This document shows positions 26,274 through 35,146 of a stretch of DNA of 64,000 nucleotides, piece by piece. Each line of letters begins with the position of its first letter. Positions within the stretch are counted from its first letter, which is position 1. A program made the translations under genes and the position numbers. Under the pieces are notes generated by a model. That model searched no databases and was not told the origin of the DNA. It saw only the letters and a program-made list of their open reading frames with translations. The stretch is from Ruminococcus sp. (GTDB taxonomy: Bacteria > Bacillota > Clostridia > Oscillospirales > Ruminococcaceae): positions 32,711 to 96,710 of the forward strand of contig JAHZHC010000030.1 in the NCBI GenBank assembly GCA_019420505.1. Reading direction: 5' to 3'.

Positions 26274-27146
26274 TTATAAGCTGTTTTCAAATAATTTTTT
26301 CAGATTTTCAGAAAATATAATAAACTGTTCCATCGAAAGCTGTTCCGGCCTTATATTAGACTGAAGTCCGGATTCTTCAATTACTTTGTTAATCATAGAT
26401 TTCTGAATTCCCATTGAAGAAGCTATTGAATTGGCAAGCGTCTTTCTGCGCTGCGAAAATGCCGCTCTGACTGTTTTGAAGAAAAATGTCTCATCGCTTA
26501 TTCCCTCTGGAGTATTTTCTTTTATATCAAATCTGACTACACAGCTGTCAACATTCGGCGCCGGCATAAAGCTTCCTCTTGAAACATTGAAAAGCATTTT
26601 GGGTTCTGAAAAATAATTTACCGCAACCGTAACAGCACCCATATCTCTTGTACCCATTTTAGCGCAAAGCCTTACTCCCGCCTCTTTCTGCACCATAACC
26701 GTAATCGACTTTATAGGAAGCCTTTTTTCAAGAAGCATCATAATAATCGGAGAAGTTATATAGTAAGGCAGATTAGCACATACAGCAACATCCATTCCCT
26801 GAAATTCCTCTGCAATCAGCTTGTGCAAATCAACGTTCATTACATCGTCATTAATAATTTTTATGTTGTCAAATTCGCTCAGAGTTTCCTCAAGCACCGG
26901 AATAAGACGGCTGTCTATCTCAACAGCAACAACCTTTTCCGCACGTTTAGCAAGCTCACAGGTAAGAACACCTATTCCCGTTCCAATCTCAATAATTCCA
27001 AAATCCTCCCTTGCGTTGCCCATCTCTGCTATTCTTGGACAAACCGATGGATTTATCAAAAAATTTTGCCCTAATGATTTTGAAAACGAAAAATTGTGAC
27101 GCTCCAGAATGTCTCTGATTACCCCGATATTTGAAAGATTGTCCAT
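26274..27146 (-). CDS. rsmA: 16S rRNA dimethyladenosine transferase RsmA (KsgA)
   Basis: The 290-aa S-adenosylmethionine-dependent enzyme dimethylates two adjacent adenines in helix 45 near the 3' end of 16S rRNA. Motif I is FGIIEIGTGIGVLTCELAKR (SAM binding). Other markers are SLGQNFLINPS, NLPYYITSPI (motif IV) and FSQRRKTLANSI in the C-terminal domain. GGAGG stands eight bases before the ATG. It is downstream of nothing on its strand and 105 bases upstream of spoIIE. Confidence 0.95.
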   Translation of the reverse strand: MDNLSNIGVIRDILERHNFSFSKSLGQNFLINPSVCPRIAEMGNAREDFGIIEIGTGIGVLTCELAKRAEKVVAVEIDSRLIPVLEETLSEFDNIKIINDDVMNVDLHKLIAEEFQGMDVAVCANLPYYITSPIIMMLLEKRLPIKSITVMVQKEAGVRLCAKMGTRDMGAVTVAVNYFSEPKMLFNVSRGSFMPAPNVDSCVVRFDIKENTPEGISDETFFFKTVRAAFSQRRKTLANSIASSMGIQKSMINKVIEESGLQSNIRPEQLSMEQFIIFSENLKKLFENSL

Positions 27147-27321
27147 TCCTATGCCTCCATAAATTAATTATTTTAATTTTATCACACACCTAAAAAACTG
27201 TCAATAAACCAATCCAAATTAAAATCCTTCTGAAATGTGGTGTAATTCTGCTTCTGTGAGGTAAAATAATTATGTATTCCTAAGGAATATAATTAAAATT
27301 CAATGAAAGGAATTATAAAAA

Positions 27322-27570
27322 ATGGACCAAAGAAATTTTTCAAACGGACAGGATATCCCATTGGGATTGGGAATGGCAATGTCTCAGAATCCCAAAGCAA
27401 TGGAATATTTCGCAAAGCTTGACTCGGCAGGAAAACAGCAGATCATAAATGCAACCCATAATATCCATTCAAAATCCCAGATGAGCGAATTTGTCAACAA
27501 TATGGCTAATTTTAAAGAAACAGCCATAACCGACAGCCCTGAAGATCCATATAACGGTATTTATTTATAG
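27322..27570 (+). CDS. Small conserved-looking protein of unknown function (82 aa)
   Basis: The frame has GAAAGGAA before its ATG and encodes an 82-aa soluble protein. Residues about 18-62 (AMSQNPKAMEYFAKLDSAGKQQIINATHNIHSKSQMSEFVNNM in outline) resemble a short helical family seen beside many clostridial genes but not functionally known. I cannot name a domain. It appears to stand alone between rsmA and the purine operon. Confidence 0.65.
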   Translation: MDQRNFSNGQDIPLGLGMAMSQNPKAMEYFAKLDSAGKQQIINATHNIHSKSQMSEFVNNMANFKETAITDSPEDPYNGIYL

Positions 27571-27625
27571 ACATTATTCACAATTAATTAAATATTAATT
27601 GATATAAATTTTATAGAATATGGTG

Positions 27626-27654
27626 TTGAAATTTCTGCTCTAATATTGTACAAT
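27626..27654 (+). promoter_or_regulatory. Promoter of the purine operon leader
   Basis: TTGAAA (27626-27631) and TACAAT (27649-27654) are 17 bases apart, giving a predicted start near 27661. This leaves a leader of about 300 bases before purE. Confidence 0.55.
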
Positions 27655-27760
27655 ATTAATATAAGGTGTGTTCAGATAAATATGCTTATTTTTTTGAGTG
27701 TATAATATGGGAAGTGCAGGAATCTGCCGTGAATTTTTCCTGAATTATCGGAGGATTATT

Positions 27761-27892
27761 ATGAACGTTTCCGACAAAAGACCTCTGCTGTGTTTTTCTA
27801 ATATGTTTTTCGGTTTTAAGGATATGTCCTCTGTTTCAGGATATGCCCTTGGTCTTTTGCACTCTAATCATAATTTAATGTCATTTTTATAA
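27761..27892 (+). CDS. 43-aa leader peptide candidate upstream of purE
   Basis: CGGAGG stands eight bases before the ATG, and the frame runs 43 codons to TAA at 27890-27892. The peptide (MNVSDKRPLLCFSNMF..., ending HNLMSFL) has no family that I recognise and no run of a single amino acid. Its stop codon overlaps the 5' arm of the terminator at 27891-27900 by two bases, so a ribosome stopping there would sit on the hairpin. It may be a regulatory frame rather than a functional protein. Confidence 0.5.
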   Translation: MNVSDKRPLLCFSNMFFGFKDMSSVSGYALGLLHSNHNLMSFL

Positions 27893-27924
27893 ACTGCAAC
27901 GCAATAGTTGCAGTTTTTTTATTT
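27891..27924 (+). terminator. Intrinsic terminator in the pur leader
   Basis: AAACTGCAAC (27891-27900) pairs perfectly with GTTGCAGTTT (27907-27916) around GCAATA, followed by TTTTATTTT. It is placed between the leader frame and purE, in the manner of an attenuator. Confidence 0.8.
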
Positions 27925-27958
27925 TAAATAATAAATCAATATGCGGGAGGAATTATAA

Positions 27959-28453
27959 ATGAAAAAAGTAGCGGTAATTATGGGCTCGGACAGCGATTTT
28001 CCTGTGGTAAAATCCGCATTGACCGAACTTAAGAATTATGGTGTTCCATTTGAATGTGTGGTAATGTCAGCTCACAGAACTCCGGAGCTTGCTTCACAGT
28101 TTGCTTCAAATGCCAAAGCTAACGGCTTCGGCGTAATAATCTGTGCCGCAGGAATGGCGGCTCACCTTGCCGGTGTTGTTGCAGGACATACAACACTGCC
28201 CGTAATCGGAATTCCTATTAAATCAACCTTTGACGGACTGGACGCTCTTCTTGCTACAGTTCAGATGCCTTCGGGAATCCCTGTGGCAACAGTTGCAGTA
28301 AACGGTGCTAAAAATGCAGCACTGCTTGCTATACAGATGCTTGCGCTTTCAGACGAAGCATTGGCTCAGAAGCTTGAACAGGCTAAACAGGATATGATCG
28401 ACGGAGTTATGGCTAAAAATCAAAAGCTTCAGGAAGCCATAAAAGAACTTTAA
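27959..28453 (+). CDS. purE: N5-carboxyaminoimidazole ribonucleotide mutase PurE
   Basis: The 164-aa enzyme rearranges N5-CAIR to CAIR. It has GSDSDFP, SAHRTPE and AAHLAGVVAGHTTLPVIGIP, in the pattern of class I PurE. Class I normally depends on PurK to make N5-CAIR, but purK is not in this window, so it may lie elsewhere or be dispensed with at high CO2. GGGAGG precedes the ATG. It is the first structural gene of the operon. Confidence 0.94.
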   Translation: MKKVAVIMGSDSDFPVVKSALTELKNYGVPFECVVMSAHRTPELASQFASNAKANGFGVIICAAGMAAHLAGVVAGHTTLPVIGIPIKSTFDGLDALLATVQMPSGIPVATVAVNGAKNAALLAIQMLALSDEALAQKLEQAKQDMIDGVMAKNQKLQEAIKEL

Positions 28454-28493
28454 ATCAGTTAATAAATTTATATATTTTTAGGAGGATAAAATT

Positions 28494-29216
28494 ATGTCAA
28501 ACATAGTTAAAACAGAACAGCTCTATGAGGGAAAAGCAAAGAAAGTATACGCAACAAACGACCCTGACTTGGTAATCGTTGATTATAAGGATGACGCTAC
28601 CGCTTTTAACGGCGAGAAAAAAGGTACTATTTCAGGAAAAGGCGTTATCAATAACAGAATGACAAACTTTATGTTCAAGCTTCTTGAACAAGAAGGCGTT
28701 CCTACTCACCTTGTCGAAGAAATCAGCGACAGAGAAACCATCGTTAAGAAAGTGGAAATCGTTCCTCTCGAAGTAATCGTAAGAAACGTTGCAGCCGGAA
28801 GCTTCTCCAAGAAATTGGGTATCGCTGAGGGAACAAAATTAAAACAGCCTACACTGGAATTCAGCTATAAGAACGACGATCTGGGCGATCCGTTTATCAA
28901 TGATTACTACGCACTCGGTTTAGGACTTGCTACTAAAGAGGAAATCGACACTATTTCAAAATATGCATTTATGGTAAACGATTTTATGGTTAAGTTCTTC
29001 AAGGAAAAGAATGTTGACCTTATCGACTTTAAAATAGAATTCGGAAGAACATCAGACGGCACTGTTATTCTTGCTGATGAAATCTCACCCGATACCTGTC
29101 GTTTCTGGGATTCAACAACTCACGAAAAGCTTGATAAAGACAGATTCCGCAGAGATATGGGCGGCGTAGAAGAAGCATATCAGGAAATGATGAAAAGACT
29201 GGGCATCGACAACTAA
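28494..29216 (+). CDS. purC: SAICAR synthetase PurC
   Basis: The 240-aa enzyme joins CAIR with aspartate using ATP. It begins with [15 protein letters not shown] (ATP-binding loop) and has the conserved [18 protein letters not shown] and [12 protein letters not shown] segments, plus [14 protein letters not shown]. Standard length for bacterial PurC. It follows purE by 40 bases with AGGAGG before the ATG. Confidence 0.96.
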   Translation: MSNIVKTEQLYEGKAKKVYATNDPDLVIVDYKDDATAFNGEKKGTISGKGVINNRMTNFMFKLLEQEGVPTHLVEEISDRETIVKKVEIVPLEVIVRNVAAGSFSKKLGIAEGTKLKQPTLEFSYKNDDLGDPFINDYYALGLGLATKEEIDTISKYAFMVNDFMVKFFKEKNVDLIDFKIEFGRTSDGTVILADEISPDTCRFWDSTTHEKLDKDRFRRDMGGVEEAYQEMMKRLGIDN

Positions 29217-29287
29217 TAATTCCATATTTATTTCATAACAAACTCACTATTTAAATTTAATATAATCCGAAATCGGAGGTCTTGCTA

Positions 29288-30718
29288 ATGTTTGACAACA
29301 TCCATGAAGAATGCGGCGTGTTCGGGATCTATTCCAATAAAACCGAAGACGTGGCTTCACAAACCTATGTAGCGCTGTATGCTCTTCAGCACAGAGGACA
29401 GGAAAGCTGCGGAATTGTCGTGAACGACGACGGTGTTTTAAAGCATCATAAAAACCTTGGTCTTGTAAATCAGGTCTTTGATAAAGAAACCTTGGAAAAA
29501 CTGGGGACAGGCAACATATCCATCGGCCATGTCAGATATTCCACAACAGGAAACAGCAACGCAACAAATGCACAACCATTGGTCGTAAGACACGTTAAAG
29601 GTCCGATGGCTATTGCACATAACGGAAATCTGACTAATGCACATGAATTAAGAACTGAATTTGAGAACAAGGGCATGATTTTTCACAGCACAAACGACAC
29701 TGAGGCAATTTCTTATACAATTACGCAAGAACGTCTTTCCTCACCGTCAATTGAAGCAGCTGTGGAAAAAATGATGTACAGAATAAAAGGTGCATATTCA
29801 CTGCTTATTATGTCGCCGAAAAAGCTTATAGCAGTAAGAGATCCGAACGGTTTCAGACCGCTTTCCATGGGTAAAACAGACAGCGGCTATGTCTTTTCTT
29901 CCGAAACCTGTGCTTTTGACAGTATAGGAGCTAAATTTATAAGGGACTTAAAGCCCGGTGAAATCGTGGTCGTTGACAAAAACGGACCGAGATCAATTGA
30001 AACCCATTGCGGAAATAAAGGCACCGTATGCGTTTTTGAATATGTCTATTTTGCACGCCCGGATTCTGTTATCGAAGGATCCAGCGTACATAAAGCAAGA
30101 CTTCGTGCCGGAAAATATTTATGGCGTGAACATCCCGTTGATGCCGATATAGTAATAGGCGTTCCCGATTCGGGACTTGACGCAGCTTTGGGATTTTCCC
30201 TTGAAAGCGGTATACCCTATGGAATTGGTTTTATAAAAAACAGATATATAGGCAGAACCTTTATTCAGCCTACTCAAACAGAAAGAACAAACTCCGTCAA
30301 AATTAAACTTAACGCTATTTCAGATACCGTAAAAGGTAAGCGTGTGGTTATGATTGACGACAGTATTGTAAGAGGCACAACTTCCGGCAGAATTGTCAAT
30401 CTGCTGAGGGAAGCGGGGGCAAAGGAAGTTCATGTGAGAATTTCAAGTCCTCCGTTCGTTGCTCCATGCTATTTCGGTACAGATATAGACAGCAAGGAAA
30501 ATCTTATTGCCTGCAAAATGAGCAATGAGGAAATCTGCAAATATATCGGCGCCGACAGTTTGGGATATCTTAGTGTTGACAACGTGAAAAAACTTGCAGG
30601 AAATTCCGATTGTGATTTCTGCGTAGGCTGCTTTACGGAAAAATACCCGGTTGAAGTACCTAAGGAAATGCCAAAAGACAAATTTGAAAATAAAATTTCT
30701 CAAAATAAATCAATATGA
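29288..30718 (+). CDS. purF: Amidophosphoribosyltransferase PurF
   Basis: The 476-aa enzyme makes phosphoribosylamine from PRPP and glutamine, the first committed purine step. The start is the ATG at 29288, with CGGAGGT seven bases before it; an in-frame TTG six bases earlier is rejected. The frame starts [15 protein letters not shown], so Cys9 is the glutaminase nucleophile after a short propeptide, as in the Bacillus enzyme. The PRPP motif is [13 protein letters not shown]. Four Cys residues, including DCDFCVGC near the C-terminus, match the 4Fe-4S-containing class, which is oxygen-sensitive. Confidence 0.95.
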   Translation: MFDNIHEECGVFGIYSNKTEDVASQTYVALYALQHRGQESCGIVVNDDGVLKHHKNLGLVNQVFDKETLEKLGTGNISIGHVRYSTTGNSNATNAQPLVVRHVKGPMAIAHNGNLTNAHELRTEFENKGMIFHSTNDTEAISYTITQERLSSPSIEAAVEKMMYRIKGAYSLLIMSPKKLIAVRDPNGFRPLSMGKTDSGYVFSSETCAFDSIGAKFIRDLKPGEIVVVDKNGPRSIETHCGNKGTVCVFEYVYFARPDSVIEGSSVHKARLRAGKYLWREHPVDADIVIGVPDSGLDAALGFSLESGIPYGIGFIKNRYIGRTFIQPTQTERTNSVKIKLNAISDTVKGKRVVMIDDSIVRGTTSGRIVNLLREAGAKEVHVRISSPPFVAPCYFGTDIDSKENLIACKMSNEEICKYIGADSLGYLSVDNVKKLAGNSDCDFCVGCFTEKYPVEVPKEMPKDKFENKISQNKSI

Positions 30719-30731
30719 AAGGATATATTTT

Positions 30732-31766
30732 ATGAACAGTTATTCAAACAGCTACAAGGACGCAGGTGTTGACGTTACTGCCGGATACAAAGCGGTGGAA
30801 TTGATGAAGCAGCATGTTGCAAGAACCATGACAAACGGTGTTCTGAGCGGCATCGGCGGTTTTGGAGGTCTATATGAGCTTGACCTCACCGGCATAAATA
30901 AGCCTGTTCTCGTTTCAGGAACTGACGGAGTGGGAACTAAAATCAAAATTGCATTTACTATGGACAAACATGATACCGTCGGCATAGACTGTGTGGCAAT
31001 GTGTGTAAACGATATTATTTGCTGCGGTGCAAAGCCTCAGTTCTTCCTTGATTATATTGCCTGCGGAAAAAATATTCCTGAAAAGATTGCTAATATCGTA
31101 TCAGGTATTGCAGAGGGCTGTGTTCAGGCGGGATGTGCTCTTATTGGCGGTGAAACTGCTGAACACCCGGGATTAATGCCTGAAGATGAGTATGACTTAG
31201 CCGGTTTTTCAGTAGGTGTTGTTGACAAGGCAAAAATCCTGAAGCCTGATACTCAGAAGGCAGGAGATGTTATGATCGCTATCAAGTCAAGCGGCGTTCA
31301 CTCCAACGGTTTCTCCCTTGTCAGAAAGGTATTCACTGTAAACGAATCAAACCTTGCAAGACATTACTCCGATTTAGGCACAACTTTAGGAAATGTTTTG
31401 CTCACACCAACAAGAATTTACGTTAAAGCTGTTATGAATCTGATCGAATCTGTAAATGTAAAAGCTATATCACATATTACAGGCGGAGGATTCTATGAGA
31501 ATATTCCGAGATCTCTTCCGAAGGGACTTTCTGCTAAAATCGAACGCAGCGCCGTACAGGTTCTGCCTATTTTCGATGTTATTGCAAAAACAGGCAACAT
31601 CCCTGAAAGGGATATGTTCAACACCTTTAACATGGGTGTTGGAATGACTGTTGTAGTTGATAAAAACGATGTTGACAAGGCAATTGAAGCTATTAAAGCA
31701 TCAGGTGAAGAAGCATATGTTCTTGGTGAGCTTGTTGAATCTGATCTTGGCGTAATAATCTGTTAA
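30732..31766 (+). CDS. purM: AIR synthetase PurM
   Basis: The 344-aa ATP-dependent cyclo-ligase converts FGAM to AIR. It shows [48 protein letters not shown] and [13 protein letters not shown], all typical of PurM. The ATG at 30732 is chosen because AAAGGA stands ten bases before it and the protein then begins as expected. A longer frame reading back into purF is not real. Gap from purF is 13 bases. Confidence 0.95.
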   Translation: MNSYSNSYKDAGVDVTAGYKAVELMKQHVARTMTNGVLSGIGGFGGLYELDLTGINKPVLVSGTDGVGTKIKIAFTMDKHDTVGIDCVAMCVNDIICCGAKPQFFLDYIACGKNIPEKIANIVSGIAEGCVQAGCALIGGETAEHPGLMPEDEYDLAGFSVGVVDKAKILKPDTQKAGDVMIAIKSSGVHSNGFSLVRKVFTVNESNLARHYSDLGTTLGNVLLTPTRIYVKAVMNLIESVNVKAISHITGGGFYENIPRSLPKGLSAKIERSAVQVLPIFDVIAKTGNIPERDMFNTFNMGVGMTVVVDKNDVDKAIEAIKASGEEAYVLGELVESDLGVIIC

Positions 31767-31767
31767 G

Positions 31768-31836
31768 GCAGGGGCAAGCCCCTGCACCGAATCACGTTAT
31801 TTATTTGTGATAACATGCAAATTACGACCCGCTCCC
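31768..31836. repeat. Diverged copy of the intergenic repeat seen after the AICAR transformylase gene
   Basis: A GCAGGGGC/GCCCCTGC palindrome (31768-31784) is followed by CACCGAATCACGTTATTTATT and GTGATAA, then TTACGACC. These are the same ordered motifs as in the 99-bp units at 34821-35018, with several differences. It lies in the 181-base purM-purN gap. The rest of that gap contains a 9-bp hairpin at 31895-31916 (GCGGACATC/GATGTCTGC) with no U-run. Confidence 0.7.
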
Positions 31837-31947
31837 CACAGAACAATCAATTTATAATTTTGATGTTAAATATACTCTGAAAGAATTAAACTGTGCGGAC
31901 ATCTTTTGATGTCTGCATTCTGTATATTGAAAACGAGGTGAACAACC

Positions 31948-32586
31948 ATGAAGAATATATGCGTTTTGGTTTCAGGCGGCGGAACAAATCTTCAGGCGCT
32001 TATTGACGCAGAAAAAAACGGAATAATAAAAAACGGAAAAATAACCTGCGTTATTTCCTCTAAAGATAATGTTTATGCCCTTGAACGAGCAAAGCAAAAC
32101 GGAATTCCGGTAAGGGTTATTCCAAGAAAAGATTACGCTGATGTTTCAGATTATACAAAAGCGGTTACCGAAGCTTTGAAAGAAGAAAAAGCCGATCTTG
32201 TGGTCTATGCAGGCTTTATGACTATACTTGATGAACAGATAGTAAAAGCGTTTCCTTACAAAATGATGAATGTTCATCCGGCGCTTATTCCGTCATTCTG
32301 CGGAAAGGGATTTTACGGGCTTCACGTACATGAAGCTGTTCTGGAAAAAGGAGTAAAGCTTACGGGAGCAACAGTTCATTTTGTAACGGAAATATGCGAC
32401 GGAGGTCCTATCATTATTCAGAAGTCTGTAGCTGTTGAAAATGGTGATACACCTGAAGTTTTGCAGAGAAGAGTAATGGAACAGGCTGAGTGGAAAATAC
32501 TTCCCGAAGCAGTTTCTCTGTTTTGTCAAGACAGAATTTCCGTTATAGACGGCAAAGCTTTTGTGGATTTAGAGGAAGACCAATAA
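31948..32586 (+). CDS. purN: Phosphoribosylglycinamide formyltransferase PurN
   Basis: The 212-aa folate-dependent enzyme transfers a formyl group from 10-formyl-THF to GAR. It shows VLVSGGGTNLQALID, the catalytic segment MNVHPALIPSF (with His and preceding Asn), TGATVHFV and DGGPIIIQ. A GAGGTG ribosome binding site precedes the ATG. The downstream folate uptake gene elsewhere in the window would supply its cofactor. Confidence 0.95.
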   Translation: MKNICVLVSGGGTNLQALIDAEKNGIIKNGKITCVISSKDNVYALERAKQNGIPVRVIPRKDYADVSDYTKAVTEALKEEKADLVVYAGFMTILDEQIVKAFPYKMMNVHPALIPSFCGKGFYGLHVHEAVLEKGVKLTGATVHFVTEICDGGPIIIQKSVAVENGDTPEVLQRRVMEQAEWKILPEAVSLFCQDRISVIDGKAFVDLEEDQ

Positions 32587-32633
32587 AAATAACTGAATTA
32601 TATAACATTTAAATTTTGACAGGAGGTAAAAAT

Positions 32634-33350
32634 ATGAAAACATTAAACATTTATGAAGACCTTAAGAACAACGACTACCCCGGCAGAGGTATTGTTATCG
32701 GTAAATCAGAGGACGGAAAAAGCGCTGTAACTGCTTATTTCATCATGGGCAGAAGCGTTAACTCAAGAAACAGAGTTTTTACTGAAACTGCTGACGGAAT
32801 TAAAACCGAAGCTGCTGATCCGAGCAAGCTGACCGATCCTCACCTTATCATCTATTCTCCTGTTCGTGTACTCGGAAATAAAACTATCGTCACAAACGGC
32901 GACCAAACCGATACCATATATGAGCTTATGGACAAACAACAAACATTTGAACAGGCTCTTCGTACACGTGAATATGAGGACGACGCTCCTAACTATACTC
33001 CTCGTATTTCAGGTATAATGAATATTGAGGACGGTAACTATAACTATGCGATGTCAATCCTGAAATCTGCTGACGGAAATCCTGACTGCTGTGAAAGATT
33101 TACTTTTACTTATACAAATCCTCTTAATGGTATAGGTCACTTTATTCACACATATATGGGTGACGGAAATCCGCTTCCAAGCTTTGAGGGCGAACCTAAA
33201 AAAGTAGAGATTCCAAACGATATTGAGGAATTTACAGCAAAGCTCTGGGAAAACCTTAATGAGGACAACAAGGTTTCGCTTTTTGTAAGATATATTGATA
33301 TTGCTACAGGGAAATCAGAAACTAAGGTTATAAATAAGTATACAAAATAA
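32634..33350 (+). CDS. purO: IMP cyclohydrolase of the PurO type
   Basis: The 238-aa protein matches the PurO-like IMP cyclohydrolase family (PF07826), which closes FAICAR to IMP. It has YPGRGIVIGKSEDGKSAVTAYFIMGRS (key parts PGRGI and AYFIMGRS), the DPHLIIYSPVR segment, YEDDAPNYTPRISGI and RFTFTYTNPLNGIGHFIHTYMGDG (in part). This family was first known from archaea and is used here with a separate AICAR transformylase in place of bifunctional PurH. The ATG at 32634 follows GGAGGT by five bases; a TTG upstream in frame is rejected. Confidence 0.88.
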   Translation: MKTLNIYEDLKNNDYPGRGIVIGKSEDGKSAVTAYFIMGRSVNSRNRVFTETADGIKTEAADPSKLTDPHLIIYSPVRVLGNKTIVTNGDQTDTIYELMDKQQTFEQALRTREYEDDAPNYTPRISGIMNIEDGNYNYAMSILKSADGNPDCCERFTFTYTNPLNGIGHFIHTYMGDGNPLPSFEGEPKKVEIPNDIEEFTAKLWENLNEDNKVSLFVRYIDIATGKSETKVINKYTK

Positions 33351-33372
33351 TTTAATACGGAGATATGTAATC

Positions 33373-33618
33373 ATGTCAAACTACAGCAGATGCGGAATTG
33401 ACTGCAATAATTGCAAATACAGAACCGAAATGAATTGTGCCGGATGTAAGTCAATACAGGGAAATGTCTTTTGGGGCAAATGTGACTTATATGCTTGCAT
33501 TGAAAATAAAAATATTGAACATTGCGGAAAATGCAGCAGTTTTCCCTGCAACATGATAAAAGAATGGGCTTCAAAAGAAAACCCTGAAAGAATTGAAAAT
33601 CTATATAGTCTTAAATAA
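33373..33618 (+). CDS. Small Cys-rich DUF3795-like protein
   Basis: The 81-aa protein has ten cysteines in CGIDCNNCKYR, CAGCKS, CDLYACI, HCGKCSSFPC, arranged as in DUF3795, a likely metal- or Fe-S-binding family of unknown function common in anaerobes. A CGGAGAT ribosome binding site precedes the ATG. It sits between purO and the AICAR transformylase gene with gaps of 22 and 16 bases, so it is part of the purine transcript. A direct role in purine synthesis has not been shown. Confidence 0.75.
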   Translation: MSNYSRCGIDCNNCKYRTEMNCAGCKSIQGNVFWGKCDLYACIENKNIEHCGKCSSFPCNMIKEWASKENPERIENLYSLK

Positions 33619-33634
33619 TTGGGAGGAAAAAATC

Positions 33635-34816
33635 ATGGCAAACGAAATGCTTTTAAAATACGGCTGTAATCCTAATCAGAAGCCGTCAAGAGTTTTTATG
33701 GAGGATGGAAAAGACCTTCCTATCACAGTTTTAAACGGAAAACCAGGATATATCAATCTGCTTGACGCATTTAACGGCTGGCAGCTTGTAAGAGAACTGA
33801 AAAAAGCTACAGGAATGCCTGCTGCTACTTCTTTCAAGCACGTTTCTCCTGCCGGCGCAGCTATCGGCAGACCGCTAAGCGAAACAGAAGCTAAAATTTA
33901 CTTTGTAGACGATTTGGGCGAGCTTTCACCTTTGGCTTGTGCTTATGCAAGGGCAAGAGGCGCTGACAGAATGTCGTCATACGGTGATTTCATTGCACTT
34001 TCAGATGAATGTGATGCATGCACAGCAAAGATGATTCAGCGTGAGGTTTCTGACGGAATCATTGCTCCGGGATACACTGATGAGGCTTTAGAAATCCTGA
34101 AATCAAAAAGAAAAGGCACTTATAACATCATTCAGATCGATGAAAACTATGTTCCTGCTGAAATTGAGAGAAAACAGGTTTTCGGTGTAACCTTTGAACA
34201 GGGCAGAAACGAGCTTGACATCAACGATGACCTGCTTTCAAATATTGTAACTGAAAACAAAGATATCCCACAGGATAAAAAGGATGATTTGCTTATTTCA
34301 CTTATCACTTTGAAATACACCCAGTCGAACTCTGTTTGCTATGTAAAAGACGGACAGGCTATTGGTATCGGTGCAGGTCAGCAGTCAAGAATTCACTGCA
34401 CAAGACTTGCAGGAAACAAGGCTGATATCTGGTGGCTAAGACAGCATCCAAAGGTTTTGGGACTGCAATTTGTTGATAATATCCGCCGTCCTGACAGAGA
34501 TAATGCTATTGACGTTTACATTTCAGATGAATACATGGACGTTCTTGCTGACGGAGCATGGGAAAACATTTTCAAGATCAAGCCTGAAGTTTTCACTAAG
34601 GAAGAGCAAAAGGAATGGCTTGAAAAGAATACTGATGTTTGTCTTGGTTCAGACGCTTTCTTCCCATTCGGCGACAACATTGAACGTGCCAAGAAGAGTG
34701 GTGTTAAATATATTGCTGAGCCGGGCGGATCAATCCGTGACGACCATGTCATCATGACCTGCAACAAGTACAATATGGCTATGGCATTCACCGGAATCAG
34801 ATTGTTCCACCACTAA
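33635..34816 (+). CDS. purH: AICAR transformylase, single-domain PurH-type
   Basis: The 393-aa enzyme formylates AICAR with 10-formyl-THF. It corresponds only to the AICARFT domain: LKYGCNPNQKPS, the catalytic Lys-His in SFKHVSPAGAA, LKYTQSNSVCYVKDGQAIGIGAGQQSRIHCTRLAG (in part) and SDAFFPFGDNIERA. The usual N-terminal cyclohydrolase domain of bacterial PurH is absent and its job is presumably done by the PurO-type protein two genes upstream. GGGAGG stands eight bases before the ATG; a longer frame start at 33593 is inside the previous gene. Confidence 0.92.
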   Translation: MANEMLLKYGCNPNQKPSRVFMEDGKDLPITVLNGKPGYINLLDAFNGWQLVRELKKATGMPAATSFKHVSPAGAAIGRPLSETEAKIYFVDDLGELSPLACAYARARGADRMSSYGDFIALSDECDACTAKMIQREVSDGIIAPGYTDEALEILKSKRKGTYNIIQIDENYVPAEIERKQVFGVTFEQGRNELDINDDLLSNIVTENKDIPQDKKDDLLISLITLKYTQSNSVCYVKDGQAIGIGAGQQSRIHCTRLAGNKADIWWLRQHPKVLGLQFVDNIRRPDRDNAIDVYISDEYMDVLADGAWENIFKIKPEVFTKEEQKEWLEKNTDVCLGSDAFFPFGDNIERAKKSGVKYIAEPGGSIRDDHVIMTCNKYNMAMAFTGIRLFHH

Positions 34817-34820
34817 GCAG

Positions 34821-35090
34821 GGGCACCTCCCCTGCACCAAATCACGTTATTTATTAGTGATAAATACAAGTTACGACCCCGCTATGGCAGGTTTGCAAAA
34901 ATTATCATTTAAAATTAAAGGGCACCTCCCCTGCACCAAATCACGTTATTTATTAGTGATAAATACAAGTTACGACCTCGCTATAGCAGGTTTGCAAAAA
35001 TTATCATTTAAAATTAAAGGGCAAGCCTATGCACCGAATTGCGTTCCTGCTGAAAGACACTGGGGGGCTTGCCTACTGACACAGGCAGGG
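34821..35090. repeat. Tandem 99-bp intergenic repeat, two near-identical units plus a partial third
   Basis: Unit 1 is 34821-34919 and unit 2 is 34920-35018. They differ at only two positions (CCCCGCTATGG against CCTCGCTATAG). A third, diverged unit starts at 35019 in the same register. Each unit contains a CAGGGG/CCCCTG-type hairpin, an ATCAC/GTGAT inverted pair and a TTACGACC motif. They fill the 330-base gap before the YjbR gene inside the purine operon. The units carry no ribosome binding site, so the 33-residue periodic frame across them is considered fortuitous. Confidence 0.85.
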
Positions 35091-35146
35091 ACAAAGGTGT
35101 GGTTACATTACAATTTGACTGTCGCTGAACAGAAGGAGGTTTTTAA

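Larger units (their letters stand above)
27661..27958 (+). promoter_or_regulatory. Purine operon leader with translated frame and attenuator-like terminator
   Basis: The stretch between the promoter and purE contains a 43-codon frame with a very good ribosome binding site and then an intrinsic terminator, with no space between them. The conserved core of the purine (G-box) riboswitch was looked for and not found. The layout suggests that read-through into the pur genes is conditional. The sensed signal is unknown. Confidence 0.45.

Noticed and set aside
26821..27099. Two overlapping plus-strand frames within rsmA
   Set aside because: Both are mirror frames of a conserved rRNA methyltransferase without start signals.
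27661..27760. Purine (G-box) or related riboswitch ahead of purE
   Set aside because: The conserved paired-loop blocks of the purine aptamer, and those of PRPP and ZMP riboswitches as far as I can recall them, are not visible.
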